Of a DNA stretch of 64,000 bases, positions 53,747-63,323 are shown in pieces; position 1 is the stretch's first letter; the number at the start of each line of letters is the position of its first letter. Both the position numbers and the translations under genes were made by a program. Origin of the DNA: SIG455 sp045646385 (GTDB taxonomy: Bacteria; Bacillota; Clostridia; UMGS1810); contig JAZRKQ010000037.1 of NCBI GenBank assembly GCA_045646385.1, positions 66,455-130,454 of the forward strand, given 5' to 3'. The notes under the pieces were generated by a model that was given only the letters and a program-made list of their open reading frames with translations, did no database searches and had not been told where the DNA came from.

Positions 53747-56700
53747 TTATTTATGAGCCTCAAAAAATCTGTGCAGAATCGCAGCAATTTCAGCTCTTGT
53801 GGTATTGTCTTTCGGATTGAGTGTAGACTCTGTCTTACCTTTCAACAATCCACTACCAACAGCGTACTGCATTGAGGGGATAGCGTACTCAGAAATTTCT
53901 GCAACGTCTGTGTAAGAGAGAATATTTGTATTCTCGCCAACGCTTACATCATAACCTTTATACTGTGAGTATCTGTGCATAATAGCAGCAATCTGTTCTC
54001 TCAAGATATTATCGTCAGGACCGAACGCTGTATCGGAGTAACCTTTAACAATGCCGTTCTGCTCTGCCCAAACAACTGCTTTTTCGTAATAACCACCAAT
54101 TGCAACGTCTGCAAACTGGCTTGCGTCTGCAATTTCAGGTGCGCCTGCTGCTCTGTAGAGAACTGTTACAAGCATTGCTCTTGTAAGAGTTGATGCAGGT
54201 GCAAATTCACCCTCAGCAACACCGTTCATCAGGCCATTGTCTACAACATAGTCAACATCTAAGTGATACCAAGCAGAGGTATCAACGTCTGCAAAGTGAA
54301 CTGCCGGGCAACCACCATCTGCAGTTCCGGGGCAACCTGCTGAGCCGTCTGACCATTTAGCGTAGAGAGTTATGTTGCTTGTAAGCGCTGTATCAAAGTC
54401 GAACAGTTTTGTAAGTGATATATCTGTATACCAACCAGCAAATGTATAACCATCTCTGGTTGTTTCGGGTGCAGTAATCTTTTCACCGCGTTTTACAGTA
54501 ACACTGTTAACAACTGTACCGCCGTTAGCATTGAATTTAACTGTTACGGTTGAAGATGTTCCACCACCTGTTACCGGACTTGGCAAAGGAAGTTCGGGGT
54601 CAGGGTTAACAACTGTGTCGTAACCAACCAGAGCGTACTCGGAGAACTTCTTAACGTGGAGTGTTACTTTAGATTTATCGGCTGCAATTTCAATATACTC
54701 ACCGTCATCATTTTTAGCGGTTGTAAGTATATGTGTTTCGTTGCCATGTCGTCTGTGAACAAGGAAGTCTACATACCCCCTCATACTTTCGGGGATTGTA
54801 AGTTCAATTACAATCAAGTCGTTTGTTTCTTTAACGATTTCGCGGTCTTCGTCAACGATTTGTCCTTCAGTTAACGAACCTTCACCAACATCAGTATATG
54901 TAGTAACTTTTTCTATAACGATATCCAAGACCACTTTGTTTTCACTTGCTTTATTTTCTTGGGTGTCGTTTTTGTGGATTTCCTGTTCAAGAACTGCAGA
55001 AATTTCTCTGTCGTCAATATTAATCTGCGCTTCTACCTTAACTTCACGTTTTGTTTCGTTCTTTTCTTCGTTGTGACGGTCTTCTTTAGTTTTATCTTTC
55101 TTTTCTTTAATACCGCCATGTCCTTTAACTTCTGCGTTATCGTTTTTCTTTGATTTTACAACTTCTTTACAGTGCTCACATTCGTTAACTGCGTATGTTA
55201 CTTCGCCGTCAGTTTCTTCTCCTATATCTTTCCATTTGTGAAGTTTTTTATCTGTTTTCAAAGTATCAAGATTAACTTCATTTTTGCAATTGGGGTCTTC
55301 AAAAGATTTTTCACAAACTGTACAGTACCAGTGTGTTTTTGTACCGTGATTAAAGCAGTCTGCCGGAATAGCATTTACTTTAACGGGTTTGTGTGCTGCG
55401 GGAATTCTGATGTTATCCTCTTTAATTTCGTTACAGCAAGTGTAAACAATTCGCTTTAAACCGTCTGCTGTACAAGTTGCAGGTCTTACGATTTTTTCAC
55501 ATTCTTCGTTATGTGTATGAACAAGTTTTGCTAATGTAACTGGTTTGGTTTCTCCACAGTTTGAGCAAGGAACATTTGCTTTACCTTCTTTTTCATCTGT
55601 AGGTTCCTCGCCTTCAATAACTTGCTGGTTTTCATAATCCCAACTGTGACCAAGTGCCGGAGTTGTGTACTGCTCTAAAGTAATTTCTGTAATCTTATCA
55701 TGAGAGAAGTCTTTGTCACAAACTATACAATGCTTATGAGCAAGTGTACCTGTATGTGTACAGGTTGCAGGCTTTTCATCGATTTCTTCTAATGTATGAC
55801 CTGTTTTAGAAACTATGGTCTGAGGGATAGTAACTGTACTACATTTTACGCACTTTTCACCTTCGGTAAGACCGTCTTCTTCACAAGTAGGAGCGATAGC
55901 ACGCAGTTTAACTTTGTTATTGCCGTGATTGGTTAAATCCTTGTCAATTACTGCACTTGTGATTTTTTGTGTACGTGCTGCATCTTTAAACAATCCACCG
56001 CAGGTTTCACAGGACCAATGTTCAAGAATACCTGTAGATGTACAAGTAGCGGTAACACCAGCCACGTGACCTACGTTAGCACTATGGCCTGTTGCAGGGA
56101 GAATTACGGGTTCGCCTACGGGCTCTCCGCAAGCACAGTAGTTCTGCATCTCACCTGCTTCTGTACAGGTTGCCGCTTTTGTTATAACTGCGTCCTCTGC
56201 AGAAATAACACAAATATGTTCCTTTTTAGGAATTGTAACTGTTTCTGTATGGTTAGAGTCGTTCAAACAAACTCTCGTTTTAGATCCTTCTGTCTGTTCA
56301 GTAGAATCAGTTACTGTCCACTCGCCCCAGTTATGTCCCAAAGCAGGAATAGGTTTCTGTGCTACGAGTACGGTGTTACAAACAGAACAGCGTGAACCTT
56401 CGGTTTTACCTGCTGTTTCACAAGTAGCAGGAACTGCTGCATCTGTAACTACTGTATGACCGTTTGCAGGAATAATTGAACGGTTGTCTGTGTGACCGCA
56501 CACTCTACACACATGACCTTCTGACAAACCTTTTTCGGTACATGTTGCAGGGATGGCAGGAATAGTTTCATTATCGTGAGGAAGTTTTGCCAATGTAAGT
56601 GAGGCTTTATCGATTACAGTAGTTGCCGCTTGAGTTGTAAAGTCTTTTTTACAAAGAATACACATCCAGTGCTCTGCCACACCTGTTGATGTACAGGTAG

Positions 56701-57616
56701 GCGCTATTCTTGCAACGAAAACTGTATTATGGTTTAATATTTCAATAGTCTGCTCAGGTTCAACTGTTCCGTTAGCACCACAGTTGTAACTGTCGTGGCT
56801 TACGCAAATAACACCCTCGGTCCAGCCTTTTTCATCACAAGTTGCAGGAACTGCAGGCACAACCTGAAGCAAATGGTTAATTGCAGCAGATACAATGTAA
56901 GATGATGCACCTGTGTAATTAATTGTCTGTGTTCTTGATTCAAAATTAATTGTTGTAGAACCTGTTAAAGAAACAGTTACTTTATGCAATCCATTCTCAT
57001 TATATGAAACAACATTATCAAGATAAAACGCTATATCTTTAAGGTATGTGTCTTTGTTTGCAGAAAGTCCACCTGCTGTAAGGTTATCAGCATTTTTATA
57101 TGTAATTGTCAAGGTTTTACTTTCACCCGATGCTGCTGTTTCAAAACCGCTTCTTGGAAGTACTTCGCTGAAAATTGAACCGGCTTCCAATCTACCCGCT
57201 GTAGCCAAATCACTACCATCGGCAATTATAGCGTCAGCAGGATAAGTTATAGCAACATTAATCGTGCTTGATACTGTTGCTCTATTGAACTCATCAATCG
57301 CCTGTCCATCTCCGCCTAAAACAGTGGTAATAAAAGGTTTATCAAAAAATCCTCTTATAGTTGACATATCGAGAGTCGCTTTATAGTCAATACCCATACC
57401 ATCGCCGACAGTATCTATAGATATTGCCCTGTCTGAATATTCACCTTCTCCGTTTTTGCGTGCAAGAACACTAACACCAAGGGTCATATCGAGAGGGTTG
57501 GTAATATAAGAAAACCCTGGCGCAGACGCGTGTTCATTAATTGTCGCCGCTGAAACGGATGTAAACATTGAGGCAATCATCATAATTGCCATTACAATAC
57601 TTACAAATCTTTTCAT
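53747..57616 (-). CDS. SLH surface protein with about a dozen CxxC repeats
   Basis: The 1289-residue secreted protein has a signal peptide (1-23). Residues about 24-250 form an N-terminal domain without a sure name. Residues about 252-820 contain roughly twelve modules of 40-55 residues with a 'PATCTxxG' start and a CxxC a few residues on, for example 'EGHVCRVCGH' and 'EGSRCSVCN'. Residues 820-870 are a highly charged Lys/Glu linker, 1024-1088 an InlB-type beta-repeat ('VKFNANGG', 'TFAGWYTD'), and 1106-1289 three SLH domains that bind cell-wall polymers ('FADVDTSAWY', 'FADVAIGGYYE', 'YTDVAEISEYA'). It is wall-bound, probably an adhesin or scaffold. GGAGTG precedes the ATG at 57616. Confidence 0.92.
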   Translation of the reverse strand: MKRFVSIVMAIMMIASMFTSVSAATINEHASAPGFSYITNPLDMTLGVSVLARKNGEGEYSDRAISIDTVGDGMGIDYKATLDMSTIRGFFDKPFITTVLGGDGQAIDEFNRATVSSTINVAITYPADAIIADGSDLATAGRLEAGSIFSEVLPRSGFETAASGESKTLTITYKNADNLTAGGLSANKDTYLKDIAFYLDNVVSYNENGLHKVTVSLTGSTTINFESRTQTINYTGASSYIVSAAINHLLQVVPAVPATCDEKGWTEGVICVSHDSYNCGANGTVEPEQTIEILNHNTVFVARIAPTCTSTGVAEHWMCILCKKDFTTQAATTVIDKASLTLAKLPHDNETIPAIPATCTEKGLSEGHVCRVCGHTDNRSIIPANGHTVVTDAAVPATCETAGKTEGSRCSVCNTVLVAQKPIPALGHNWGEWTVTDSTEQTEGSKTRVCLNDSNHTETVTIPKKEHICVISAEDAVITKAATCTEAGEMQNYCACGEPVGEPVILPATGHSANVGHVAGVTATCTSTGILEHWSCETCGGLFKDAARTQKITSAVIDKDLTNHGNNKVKLRAIAPTCEEDGLTEGEKCVKCSTVTIPQTIVSKTGHTLEEIDEKPATCTHTGTLAHKHCIVCDKDFSHDKITEITLEQYTTPALGHSWDYENQQVIEGEEPTDEKEGKANVPCSNCGETKPVTLAKLVHTHNEECEKIVRPATCTADGLKRIVYTCCNEIKEDNIRIPAAHKPVKVNAIPADCFNHGTKTHWYCTVCEKSFEDPNCKNEVNLDTLKTDKKLHKWKDIGEETDGEVTYAVNECEHCKEVVKSKKNDNAEVKGHGGIKEKKDKTKEDRHNEEKNETKREVKVEAQINIDDREISAVLEQEIHKNDTQENKASENKVVLDIVIEKVTTYTDVGEGSLTEGQIVDEDREIVKETNDLIVIELTIPESMRGYVDFLVHRRHGNETHILTTAKNDDGEYIEIAADKSKVTLHVKKFSEYALVGYDTVVNPDPELPLPSPVTGGGTSSTVTVKFNANGGTVVNSVTVKRGEKITAPETTRDGYTFAGWYTDISLTKLFDFDTALTSNITLYAKWSDGSAGCPGTADGGCPAVHFADVDTSAWYHLDVDYVVDNGLMNGVAEGEFAPASTLTRAMLVTVLYRAAGAPEIADASQFADVAIGGYYEKAVVWAEQNGIVKGYSDTAFGPDDNILREQIAAIMHRYSQYKGYDVSVGENTNILSYTDVAEISEYAIPSMQYAVGSGLLKGKTESTLNPKDNTTRAEIAAILHRFFEAHK

Positions 57617-57758
57617 TGTAATCACTCCTTATATTATTTATATATATTAAACACAAAAGTATATACATAATCATTATACCTCTGTAACAAAAAATTGTCA
57701 ACAAATTTGACATGACTATTTTTACATAATTTGTATTGTTTTTATGTGCAAATATATA

Positions 57759-57792
57759 AAAAACAGGACGATACAAAATCGTCCTGTTTTTA
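57759..57792 (-). terminator. Terminator of the Gfo/Idh/MocA gene
   Basis: AAAACAGGACGAT and ATCGTCCTGTTTT form a 13-bp stem, with a T run on the minus strand, about 15 bases past the stop. Confidence 0.9.
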
Positions 57793-57806
57793 TAGAAAAA
57801 GTATTA

Positions 57807-58853
57807 TTACAAATCAACGTGAATTTTACCCGTGCTGCTTTTGTATACTGCTTCAACAACTTTCTGTGCGGCAATGGCATCGTGCGCAGTAACAGGGATT
57901 TCGCCCTCGCCAAGAACAGCCTTGCCGAATGCTTCAACCTCTTTGGTATACATATTGCCAAAATCCACTTCAAGTTCTACGGGCTCTGCCATAGTGCGGT
58001 TCTGCATAGCATCATACTCTGCGCTGCTATCACCGCAAACAAGTTTAACGCTGCCGCCCTCTACCTGAGAAAGCGTACCCTCAGCAGTTAAACAGCCTGC
58101 TGTTCCGTAAAATTCCATCTGGCATTTTGCAATTTCGTCCGGCAGGTTAAAGTTAGCGCCTACATAGGCAACTGCACCGTTATCCATTCTACCGATAAGA
58201 TAACCGCCGTCTTCAACACCGTTATACTCAAACACCTGATTGCCTATCATACCAGCCGCCTCTGTGAATTCTGCACCGGTAATATAACGGATAAGGTCTA
58301 TACAATGAATACCCATATCCATCATTGCACCGCCGCCGGAAAGTTTTGCATCCTGACGCCAGCAATTATCCATTGTGGGGTACCAGCAAGTAAATTCTGC
58401 TCTTGCAGAAACCAACTGCCCAAGTTTACCCTCTGCTATAATTTCTCTCATCTTTTCATGGTATGCGTGGAAGCGCATCATAAAGCCTACACCAAGTTTA
58501 ATTCCGGCATCTTCGCAAATTTTAACGATTTCTTCTGCTTCGGCAATATCAATACCGATAGGCTTTTCCAAAAGAATATGTTTACCTGCCTTGCACGCAG
58601 CCTCAACCTGCTCTTTATGGCAGAAAACGGGCGATGCAATATACACGGCATCAATTTCGTCAATTGCCAAAAGTGCGTTCATATCGTCAAAAGCGTATTT
58701 AGCATTATATTTCTCTTTAACACGCTCTGCAGCAGCCTTATCAGCGTCCATAACGGCAATGAGTTCTGCGTTGTCTGCCAGCATCATGCCGGGGATTGTG
58801 CGTCTGTCTGCAATGCCGCCACAACCGATTACGCCCCATTTAACTTTACTCAT
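57807..58853 (-). CDS. Gfo/Idh/MocA-family oxidoreductase
   Basis: The 348-residue NAD(P)-dependent dehydrogenase has the Rossmann motif 'GVIGCGGIADR' (residues 7-17), 'YIASPVFCHKEQ', the active-site Lys of 'LLEKPIGIDI' (about residue 95) and 'GGAMMDMGIHCIDL' with the conserved Asp/His. Members oxidise a sugar or cyclitol hydroxyl. It lies 65 bp after the DegT aminotransferase with a hairpin between, so coupling is partial; an oxidised product could be an aminotransferase substrate. GGAA precedes the ATG. Confidence 0.93.
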   Translation of the reverse strand: MSKVKWGVIGCGGIADRRTIPGMMLADNAELIAVMDADKAAAERVKEKYNAKYAFDDMNALLAIDEIDAVYIASPVFCHKEQVEAACKAGKHILLEKPIGIDIAEAEEIVKICEDAGIKLGVGFMMRFHAYHEKMREIIAEGKLGQLVSARAEFTCWYPTMDNCWRQDAKLSGGGAMMDMGIHCIDLIRYITGAEFTEAAGMIGNQVFEYNGVEDGGYLIGRMDNGAVAYVGANFNLPDEIAKCQMEFYGTAGCLTAEGTLSQVEGGSVKLVCGDSSAEYDAMQNRTMAEPVELEVDFGNMYTKEVEAFGKAVLGEGEIPVTAHDAIAAQKVVEAVYKSSTGKIHVDL

Positions 58854-58875
58854 ATCAATACTTCCTTTCTGTTAC

Positions 58876-58911
58876 AAAAAGGTGCAAAGAAATATCTTGC
58901 ACCTTTTTTAT
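58876..58911 (-). terminator. Hairpin between aminotransferase and dehydrogenase genes
   Basis: AAAAAGGTGCAA and TTGCACCTTTTT pair with a short loop on the minus strand, followed by T residues, seven bases past the DegT stop. Confidence 0.85.
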
Positions 58912-58918
58912 TAAACAA

Positions 58919-60223
58919 TTATTTACCTGCCTGCATTTCTGCAACTGACTCAAGAACAGCATCTGCCATGTACTCAAGTTGTTCGTCGCTTAAGCCGTAA
59001 AGGGGAAGATGTGTAAATCTCTTATAGAACACTTCTTCACAGTTGGGGCATGTTTTTGCGATTTCGTCTGAATCATAACCCATATCCTGAACGATTTTAA
59101 ATCTGTACAGAGGACCAAAGTGTGCAATCTGTGTAACGCCTTTTTCCTCTAATTTCTTTTTAAGAACCTGAATATCTCCACCTGCTTTTGCGGGATCAAT
59201 CTGCAAAAGATACATATGGAATGTAGGTTTAATATCATCATTGCCTAAATCCTGAGGGATAATAGCATCATTAGCGGCAAATCTTTCTGTAAGATAAGCA
59301 GCAGCCTTTCTTCTTATTGCAACAATTTCTTCATTACGTGCAACCTGAAGTGTAAGACCTAAGCCCTGAATTTCTGTAGTAGATGCGTTACCGGGTACAA
59401 AAGGTCCGTATTTACCTTCAATAGGTGTAATGTTATAGAGCCAATCTTTAATCGGGCATGAGAAATCAAGACCTAAGAAACGTGCTCTCTTCATTTCAGG
59501 ACCAAAACCGGGGATAGTTGTTGTAGCAATACCACCCTCGCCAAAAGAGGTGATATTTTTTACTTCGTGCATTGAGAACGCTGCAAAGTCACCGATTGTA
59601 CCGATTTTTTTGCCTTTATACATAGCACCAAATGCGTGTGCGGCATCTTCAAGTACTAAGATATCGTGCTTTCTTGCAAGTTCCATAATAGGATCCATAT
59701 CTACAGGATAACCACCAATATGTACAGGAACAATCATTTTTGTTTTATCTGTAATCTTTCTTGCAACGTCTGCAGGGTCCATATTAATTGTTTTGGGGTC
59801 AACGTCTGCAAAAACAAGTTTTGCGCCTACTGCCAGAGGGTATGCCATTGTTGCTACGAATGTAATAGCAGGAACAATAACCTCATCACCGGGTTTTAAG
59901 TTAGCATATTTATAAGCAATCTCAAAACCTGCTGTAGCGTTTGTTACGAATGTAGAAGTTGTTGTACCGAGATACTCGTTACAAGCAGCCTCAGCCTCTT
60001 CAACTCTGCTGCCAAGAGAAAGTTTTCCTGGAGGGGTTGCAAGTGCATCAAGTTTTTTAACCTGAGTCCAAACTGCCTCAAGTGCATCGTCGTACTCTTT
60101 TCCTTCGCCCTGCATAAGGAAACGGATAATCTCCATTAAATCGTGAACATTATAGTTTTCACCTACAGCCGCCCAAGGTACTCTTGTAGCACCTGTATTA
60201 TATCTGAAATCTGATGATCCCAT
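58919..60223 (-). CDS. DegT/DnrJ/StrS aminotransferase
   Basis: The 434-residue PLP enzyme is a sugar or cyclitol aminotransferase. Core motifs are 'VTNATAGFEIAYKYANLKPGDEVIVP', 'VPVHIGGYPVDMD', 'VLEDAAHAFGA' and the PLP lysine in 'FSMHEVKNITSFGEGG' (about residue 240). An N-terminal extension of about 85 residues precedes the core. The presumed substrate is a keto-sugar, possibly made by the neighbouring dehydrogenase, or the amino-sugar in the reverse direction. It has a perfect promoter overlapped by a palindrome. Confidence 0.93.
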   Translation of the reverse strand: MGSSDFRYNTGATRVPWAAVGENYNVHDLMEIIRFLMQGEGKEYDDALEAVWTQVKKLDALATPPGKLSLGSRVEEAEAACNEYLGTTTSTFVTNATAGFEIAYKYANLKPGDEVIVPAITFVATMAYPLAVGAKLVFADVDPKTINMDPADVARKITDKTKMIVPVHIGGYPVDMDPIMELARKHDILVLEDAAHAFGAMYKGKKIGTIGDFAAFSMHEVKNITSFGEGGIATTTIPGFGPEMKRARFLGLDFSCPIKDWLYNITPIEGKYGPFVPGNASTTEIQGLGLTLQVARNEEIVAIRRKAAAYLTERFAANDAIIPQDLGNDDIKPTFHMYLLQIDPAKAGGDIQVLKKKLEEKGVTQIAHFGPLYRFKIVQDMGYDSDEIAKTCPNCEEVFYKRFTHLPLYGLSDEQLEYMADAVLESVAEMQAGK

Positions 60224-60266
60224 TTTATTTTCCTCCTTAAAATTAATTTATTTATTGTTAAAATTA

Positions 60267-60295
60267 ATTATAACATTTAGACAATTACTTGTCAA
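60267..60295 (-). promoter_or_regulatory. Consensus promoter of the aminotransferase gene
   Basis: On the minus strand TTGACA (60295-60290) and TATAAT (60272-60267) are perfect and 17 bases apart. Confidence 0.92.
60280..60293. promoter_or_regulatory. Palindrome over the -35 box, possible ROK operator
   Basis: GACAA TTAC TTGTC is a perfect 5-bp inverted repeat overlapping the -35 of the aminotransferase promoter, 90 bases from the ROK regulator start. Confidence 0.5.
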
Positions 60296-60319
60296 TACAA
60301 TAATTATATTTTTATCACA

Positions 60320-60349
60320 TTGACACATGATATAAAAAAATGGTAAAAT
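60320..60349 (+). promoter_or_regulatory. Promoter of the ROK regulator
   Basis: TTGACA (60320-60325) and TAAAAT (60344-60349), spacer 18 bases, with GGAGG further downstream at 60371. Confidence 0.7.
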
Positions 60350-60382
60350 ATATTTATCATTATAACGCGCGGAGGAAAGATA

Positions 60383-61549
60383 ATGAACAAACAGGTTGGC
60401 AATGTTCGACTGATGCAACAGATGAACAGACTGAAGGTACTTAATTTTATACGAAACAATCCCGATGTAGTGCGCCCCGTAATTGCTGAAAAAACAGGGC
60501 TTTCACTTGCAACAATTACCAACACTACGTCGTATCTTTTAGATATTAACCTTATTTCAGAATGCGGTACTGAGCAAGTAGGCAGAGTAGGCAGAAAGAG
60601 TACACTTTTAAGGTTCAATTCATCTGCTTACGGGCTTATATGCATAATTCTGGGGAAAGAGCACATAGATATTGTGCATACTGATTTAGAAGGCGGAATT
60701 ATATCTCGCAAACACGAGCATATGAGCGACTCTCCCGAAAAAGTTATAAAAACCGTACGCAAAAGCGTAAACGAAATAATTGCCTCCGCCGGCAAGAAAA
60801 ATATTCTCGGTATAAGCATAGGTATATCCGGCATGGTGCTTGACGGAAGCAGATTTATACTCTCCTCCAGTTTGAAATGGAAAGGTTTTGACATTCGAAA
60901 AACACTTATGGCAGAAACCGGTCTGCCAGTTTTTGCAGAAAATATATCGCACCTTAGAGCAGTTTGGTATTTCTGTTGCAAAAAAACTGCAAACAGAAAC
61001 AATATGATTTTTGTTGATCTTAAAAACGGCATTGGCGCCACCCAGTTCTATAAAGGCAGTATCAGCCGTGCCGTACTTGGTGAGATTGGTCACACAACGG
61101 TTGACAAAGACGGTGATTTATGCTTCTGCGGAAACAGAGGCTGTCTTGAAGCAATGTGCTCGGTTGACAGAACATTGCGGTTATACAAAGAATATTCCGG
61201 CAACGAAAATGCCACCGAAGATGACCTTTGCGACAAATACAAAAAAGGCGACTCTGCCGCCATAAAGGCAATAACAGAGTGCGCCCGATATCTTGGAATA
61301 GGTCTTGCAAATATTATTAATTTACTTAATCCGTCGGTTATGGTAATAAATTCAGGAGATATGGCGTGCTGCCAACCTTTGCTTGACGTAGCAGAAAAAG
61401 AAATGCTTGCCCGAGCATACCCTGCCCTTACAAAAGAACTTGCCATATACGAAATAAACGTGACTGATAACGAAACAATAAAAGGCGCAGCATTTAATCT
61501 GTGCGACAGACTTTTTGATATTTCTTTTGACGGGAACATAGTGGAATAA
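60383..61549 (+). CDS. ROK-family transcription regulator
   Basis: The 388-residue protein has an N-terminal winged helix ('MNRLKVLNFIRNNPDVVRPVIAEKTG' region, residues about 12-75) and a C-terminal sugar-kinase-like ROK domain with 'FVDLKNGIGATQFY', 'GEIGH' and the zinc site 'CFCGNRGCLEAM' (about residue 250). NagC/XylR-type members repress sugar genes until an amino-sugar or sugar binds. It diverges from the aminotransferase gene and probably controls it. Its stop touches that of the AraC gene at 61550, on the other strand. Confidence 0.93.
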   Translation: MNKQVGNVRLMQQMNRLKVLNFIRNNPDVVRPVIAEKTGLSLATITNTTSYLLDINLISECGTEQVGRVGRKSTLLRFNSSAYGLICIILGKEHIDIVHTDLEGGIISRKHEHMSDSPEKVIKTVRKSVNEIIASAGKKNILGISIGISGMVLDGSRFILSSSLKWKGFDIRKTLMAETGLPVFAENISHLRAVWYFCCKKTANRNNMIFVDLKNGIGATQFYKGSISRAVLGEIGHTTVDKDGDLCFCGNRGCLEAMCSVDRTLRLYKEYSGNENATEDDLCDKYKKGDSAAIKAITECARYLGIGLANIINLLNPSVMVINSGDMACCQPLLDVAEKEMLARAYPALTKELAIYEINVTDNETIKGAAFNLCDRLFDISFDGNIVE

Positions 61550-62431
61550 TCAGTCTATTTTTATTGATTTACAATATTCTGTAGGCGACATACCTGTAAC
61601 ACGCTTAAACACTCTTGAAAAATATAACGGATTCGAAAACGAAAGTGCATCGGATATCTGCGTGAAGTTCATTCTCTTTTCCCTCATAAGCCGCTTTGCC
61701 TCGTCAATTTTAACCTTTGACATATATTCCGTCATGGTACAATCATAATTTTCCTTAAAAACACGGGAAAGGTATGCTCTGCTATAGCCGTGCATATTGC
61801 ATATTTGCTCAACATTGGTTTTCGTTCCGTAAACACTTTTTTCTATAGTGTCCGCTATCTGTTGTGCTATATGCCCTTCCATATTCTCACGCGAGTGATA
61901 AACTGTTACCTGATGGCGTGCTTCGTTGCGCAAAAGCAAAATAAGGAACTGTTCAAGATATGTCCTTATCATCTGCAATCCGCCAATGGCACTGTTGGGC
62001 TTAACCTTCATTTCCCGCAGATAAACCTGGTTAAACGGGATTTCAAACGTGTTATGGCTTTCAGCAAGAATACTTGCAATAAGAGGACGTAATTTTTCGG
62101 GGATATGCAAAACTCTCCCCTGAAAATATTCCATACTTGCAGACTTACATACAAAGGTAATTATAAAAATGTTCGGTGCCACAATTTTATTTGCAGAATG
62201 TGTATGGTACTCGTCGGGTTTATGAAATATTCCGTCGCCTTGTTTAAGAATATGGCGCACGCCGTCGGCTTCGGCAATAACCTCGCCTTTGTCCACATAC
62301 ACAAACTCCCAGCAGTCGTGACTTTCCCCTCTTGACTGAAAATCTTTATCAAGTTCAAAATAATGGATTGTATCTATTTCGTCAACAGGCAGAATATTTG
62401 ATATTTTATGACCTATAAATTTTGTCCTCAT
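61550..62431 (-). CDS. AraC-family regulator with cupin sensor
   Basis: The 293-residue protein has an N-terminal cupin ('HDCWEFVYVDKGEVIAEADG', 'GDGIFHKPDEYHTHSAN') and two C-terminal helix-turn-helix motifs ('EQICNMHGYSRAYLSRVFKENY' and 'ISDALSFSNPLYFSRVFKRVTG'). It is convergent with the ROK gene, with no base between their stops, and diverges from the PIG-L deacetylase at 62574, which is a likely target. Confidence 0.93.
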   Translation of the reverse strand: MRTKFIGHKISNILPVDEIDTIHYFELDKDFQSRGESHDCWEFVYVDKGEVIAEADGVRHILKQGDGIFHKPDEYHTHSANKIVAPNIFIITFVCKSASMEYFQGRVLHIPEKLRPLIASILAESHNTFEIPFNQVYLREMKVKPNSAIGGLQMIRTYLEQFLILLLRNEARHQVTVYHSRENMEGHIAQQIADTIEKSVYGTKTNVEQICNMHGYSRAYLSRVFKENYDCTMTEYMSKVKIDEAKRLMREKRMNFTQISDALSFSNPLYFSRVFKRVTGMSPTEYCKSIKID

Positions 62432-62573
62432 ATATTTAACTCCTTATGTTTCGTTTACAAAAAGATATGTTTATGCCAAAAAAATATATTCCCTCTTTTG
62501 TAATTATATCATATAATTAAATCAAATTCAAATACAAAATTACATATTAAATAAATGAAAGGATGGTTTACAA

Positions 62574-63278
62574 ATGAACGTTCTTGCAATCGGTTGTCAT
62601 CCGGACGACATTGAGTGCCAGTGCGCGGGCACTTTGGCTAAATGCGTACAGAGAGGTGACAAAGTAACTGTTTGTCACGTAGCAAACGGCAACTTGGGAC
62701 ACGAAATTATTCCATCAGACGAACTGCGTGTTATGCGCCGTGAAGAGGCTAAAAACGCAGGTAAACTGGCAGGTATTGATGTTGTAACCTGCGATATAGG
62801 CGACCTGCTTGTGTACGGCGAGCAAAAAGAGCAGATTGACAAAGTAGTTGATATTATCCGTCAGACTCAGCCTGACTTTATTATCACTCACGATCCAGAG
62901 GACTATATGCCCGACCACGTTGCAGTAAGCAAACTCGTTTTTGCTGCATCTTTTGCAGCAAGTGTTCCGCAGTACAAAACATCTGTTCCGGGTAAAGCCG
63001 CAGTTACACCTATATACTATATGGACAACTTTGCAGGTGTAAATTTTCTGCCTACAGAGTATGTTGACATTACAGATACAATTGATTTAAAAATGGAAAT
63101 GCTTGAGTGCCACGTAAGCCAACTTAAATGGATGCGTGACCATGACCACATCGACTTTGCCGAACTTATAAAATCAGTTGCAAGATTCCGTGGTATACAG
63201 TCAGGTGTTCAATATGCAGAGGCATTCAAACAATGCTATGCATATCCTAAAGTTACCACAAAAAGAATGTTACCATAA
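62574..63278 (+). CDS. PIG-L (LmbE-like) deacetylase
   Basis: The 234-residue zinc hydrolase has the metal motif 'GCHPDDIECQCAGT' (HPDD, residues about 8-11) and 'ITHDPEDYMPDHVAVSK' with the distal His. Family members remove acetyl groups from N-acetylglucosamine-type substrates. Together with the isomerase-like gene 45 bp downstream it suggests N-acetyl amino-sugar use. AAAGGATGG precedes the ATG. Confidence 0.93.
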   Translation: MNVLAIGCHPDDIECQCAGTLAKCVQRGDKVTVCHVANGNLGHEIIPSDELRVMRREEAKNAGKLAGIDVVTCDIGDLLVYGEQKEQIDKVVDIIRQTQPDFIITHDPEDYMPDHVAVSKLVFAASFAASVPQYKTSVPGKAAVTPIYYMDNFAGVNFLPTEYVDITDTIDLKMEMLECHVSQLKWMRDHDHIDFAELIKSVARFRGIQSGVQYAEAFKQCYAYPKVTTKRMLP

Positions 63279-63323
63279 CAAAAACTATATAAAATTTATA
63301 TATAATTTAAGGAGGAAACAAAA

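Noticed and set aside
60628..61539. Minus-strand frames opposite the ROK regulator
   Set aside because: The ROK frame has clear domain and zinc motifs; the opposite frames do not match any family and lack start signals.
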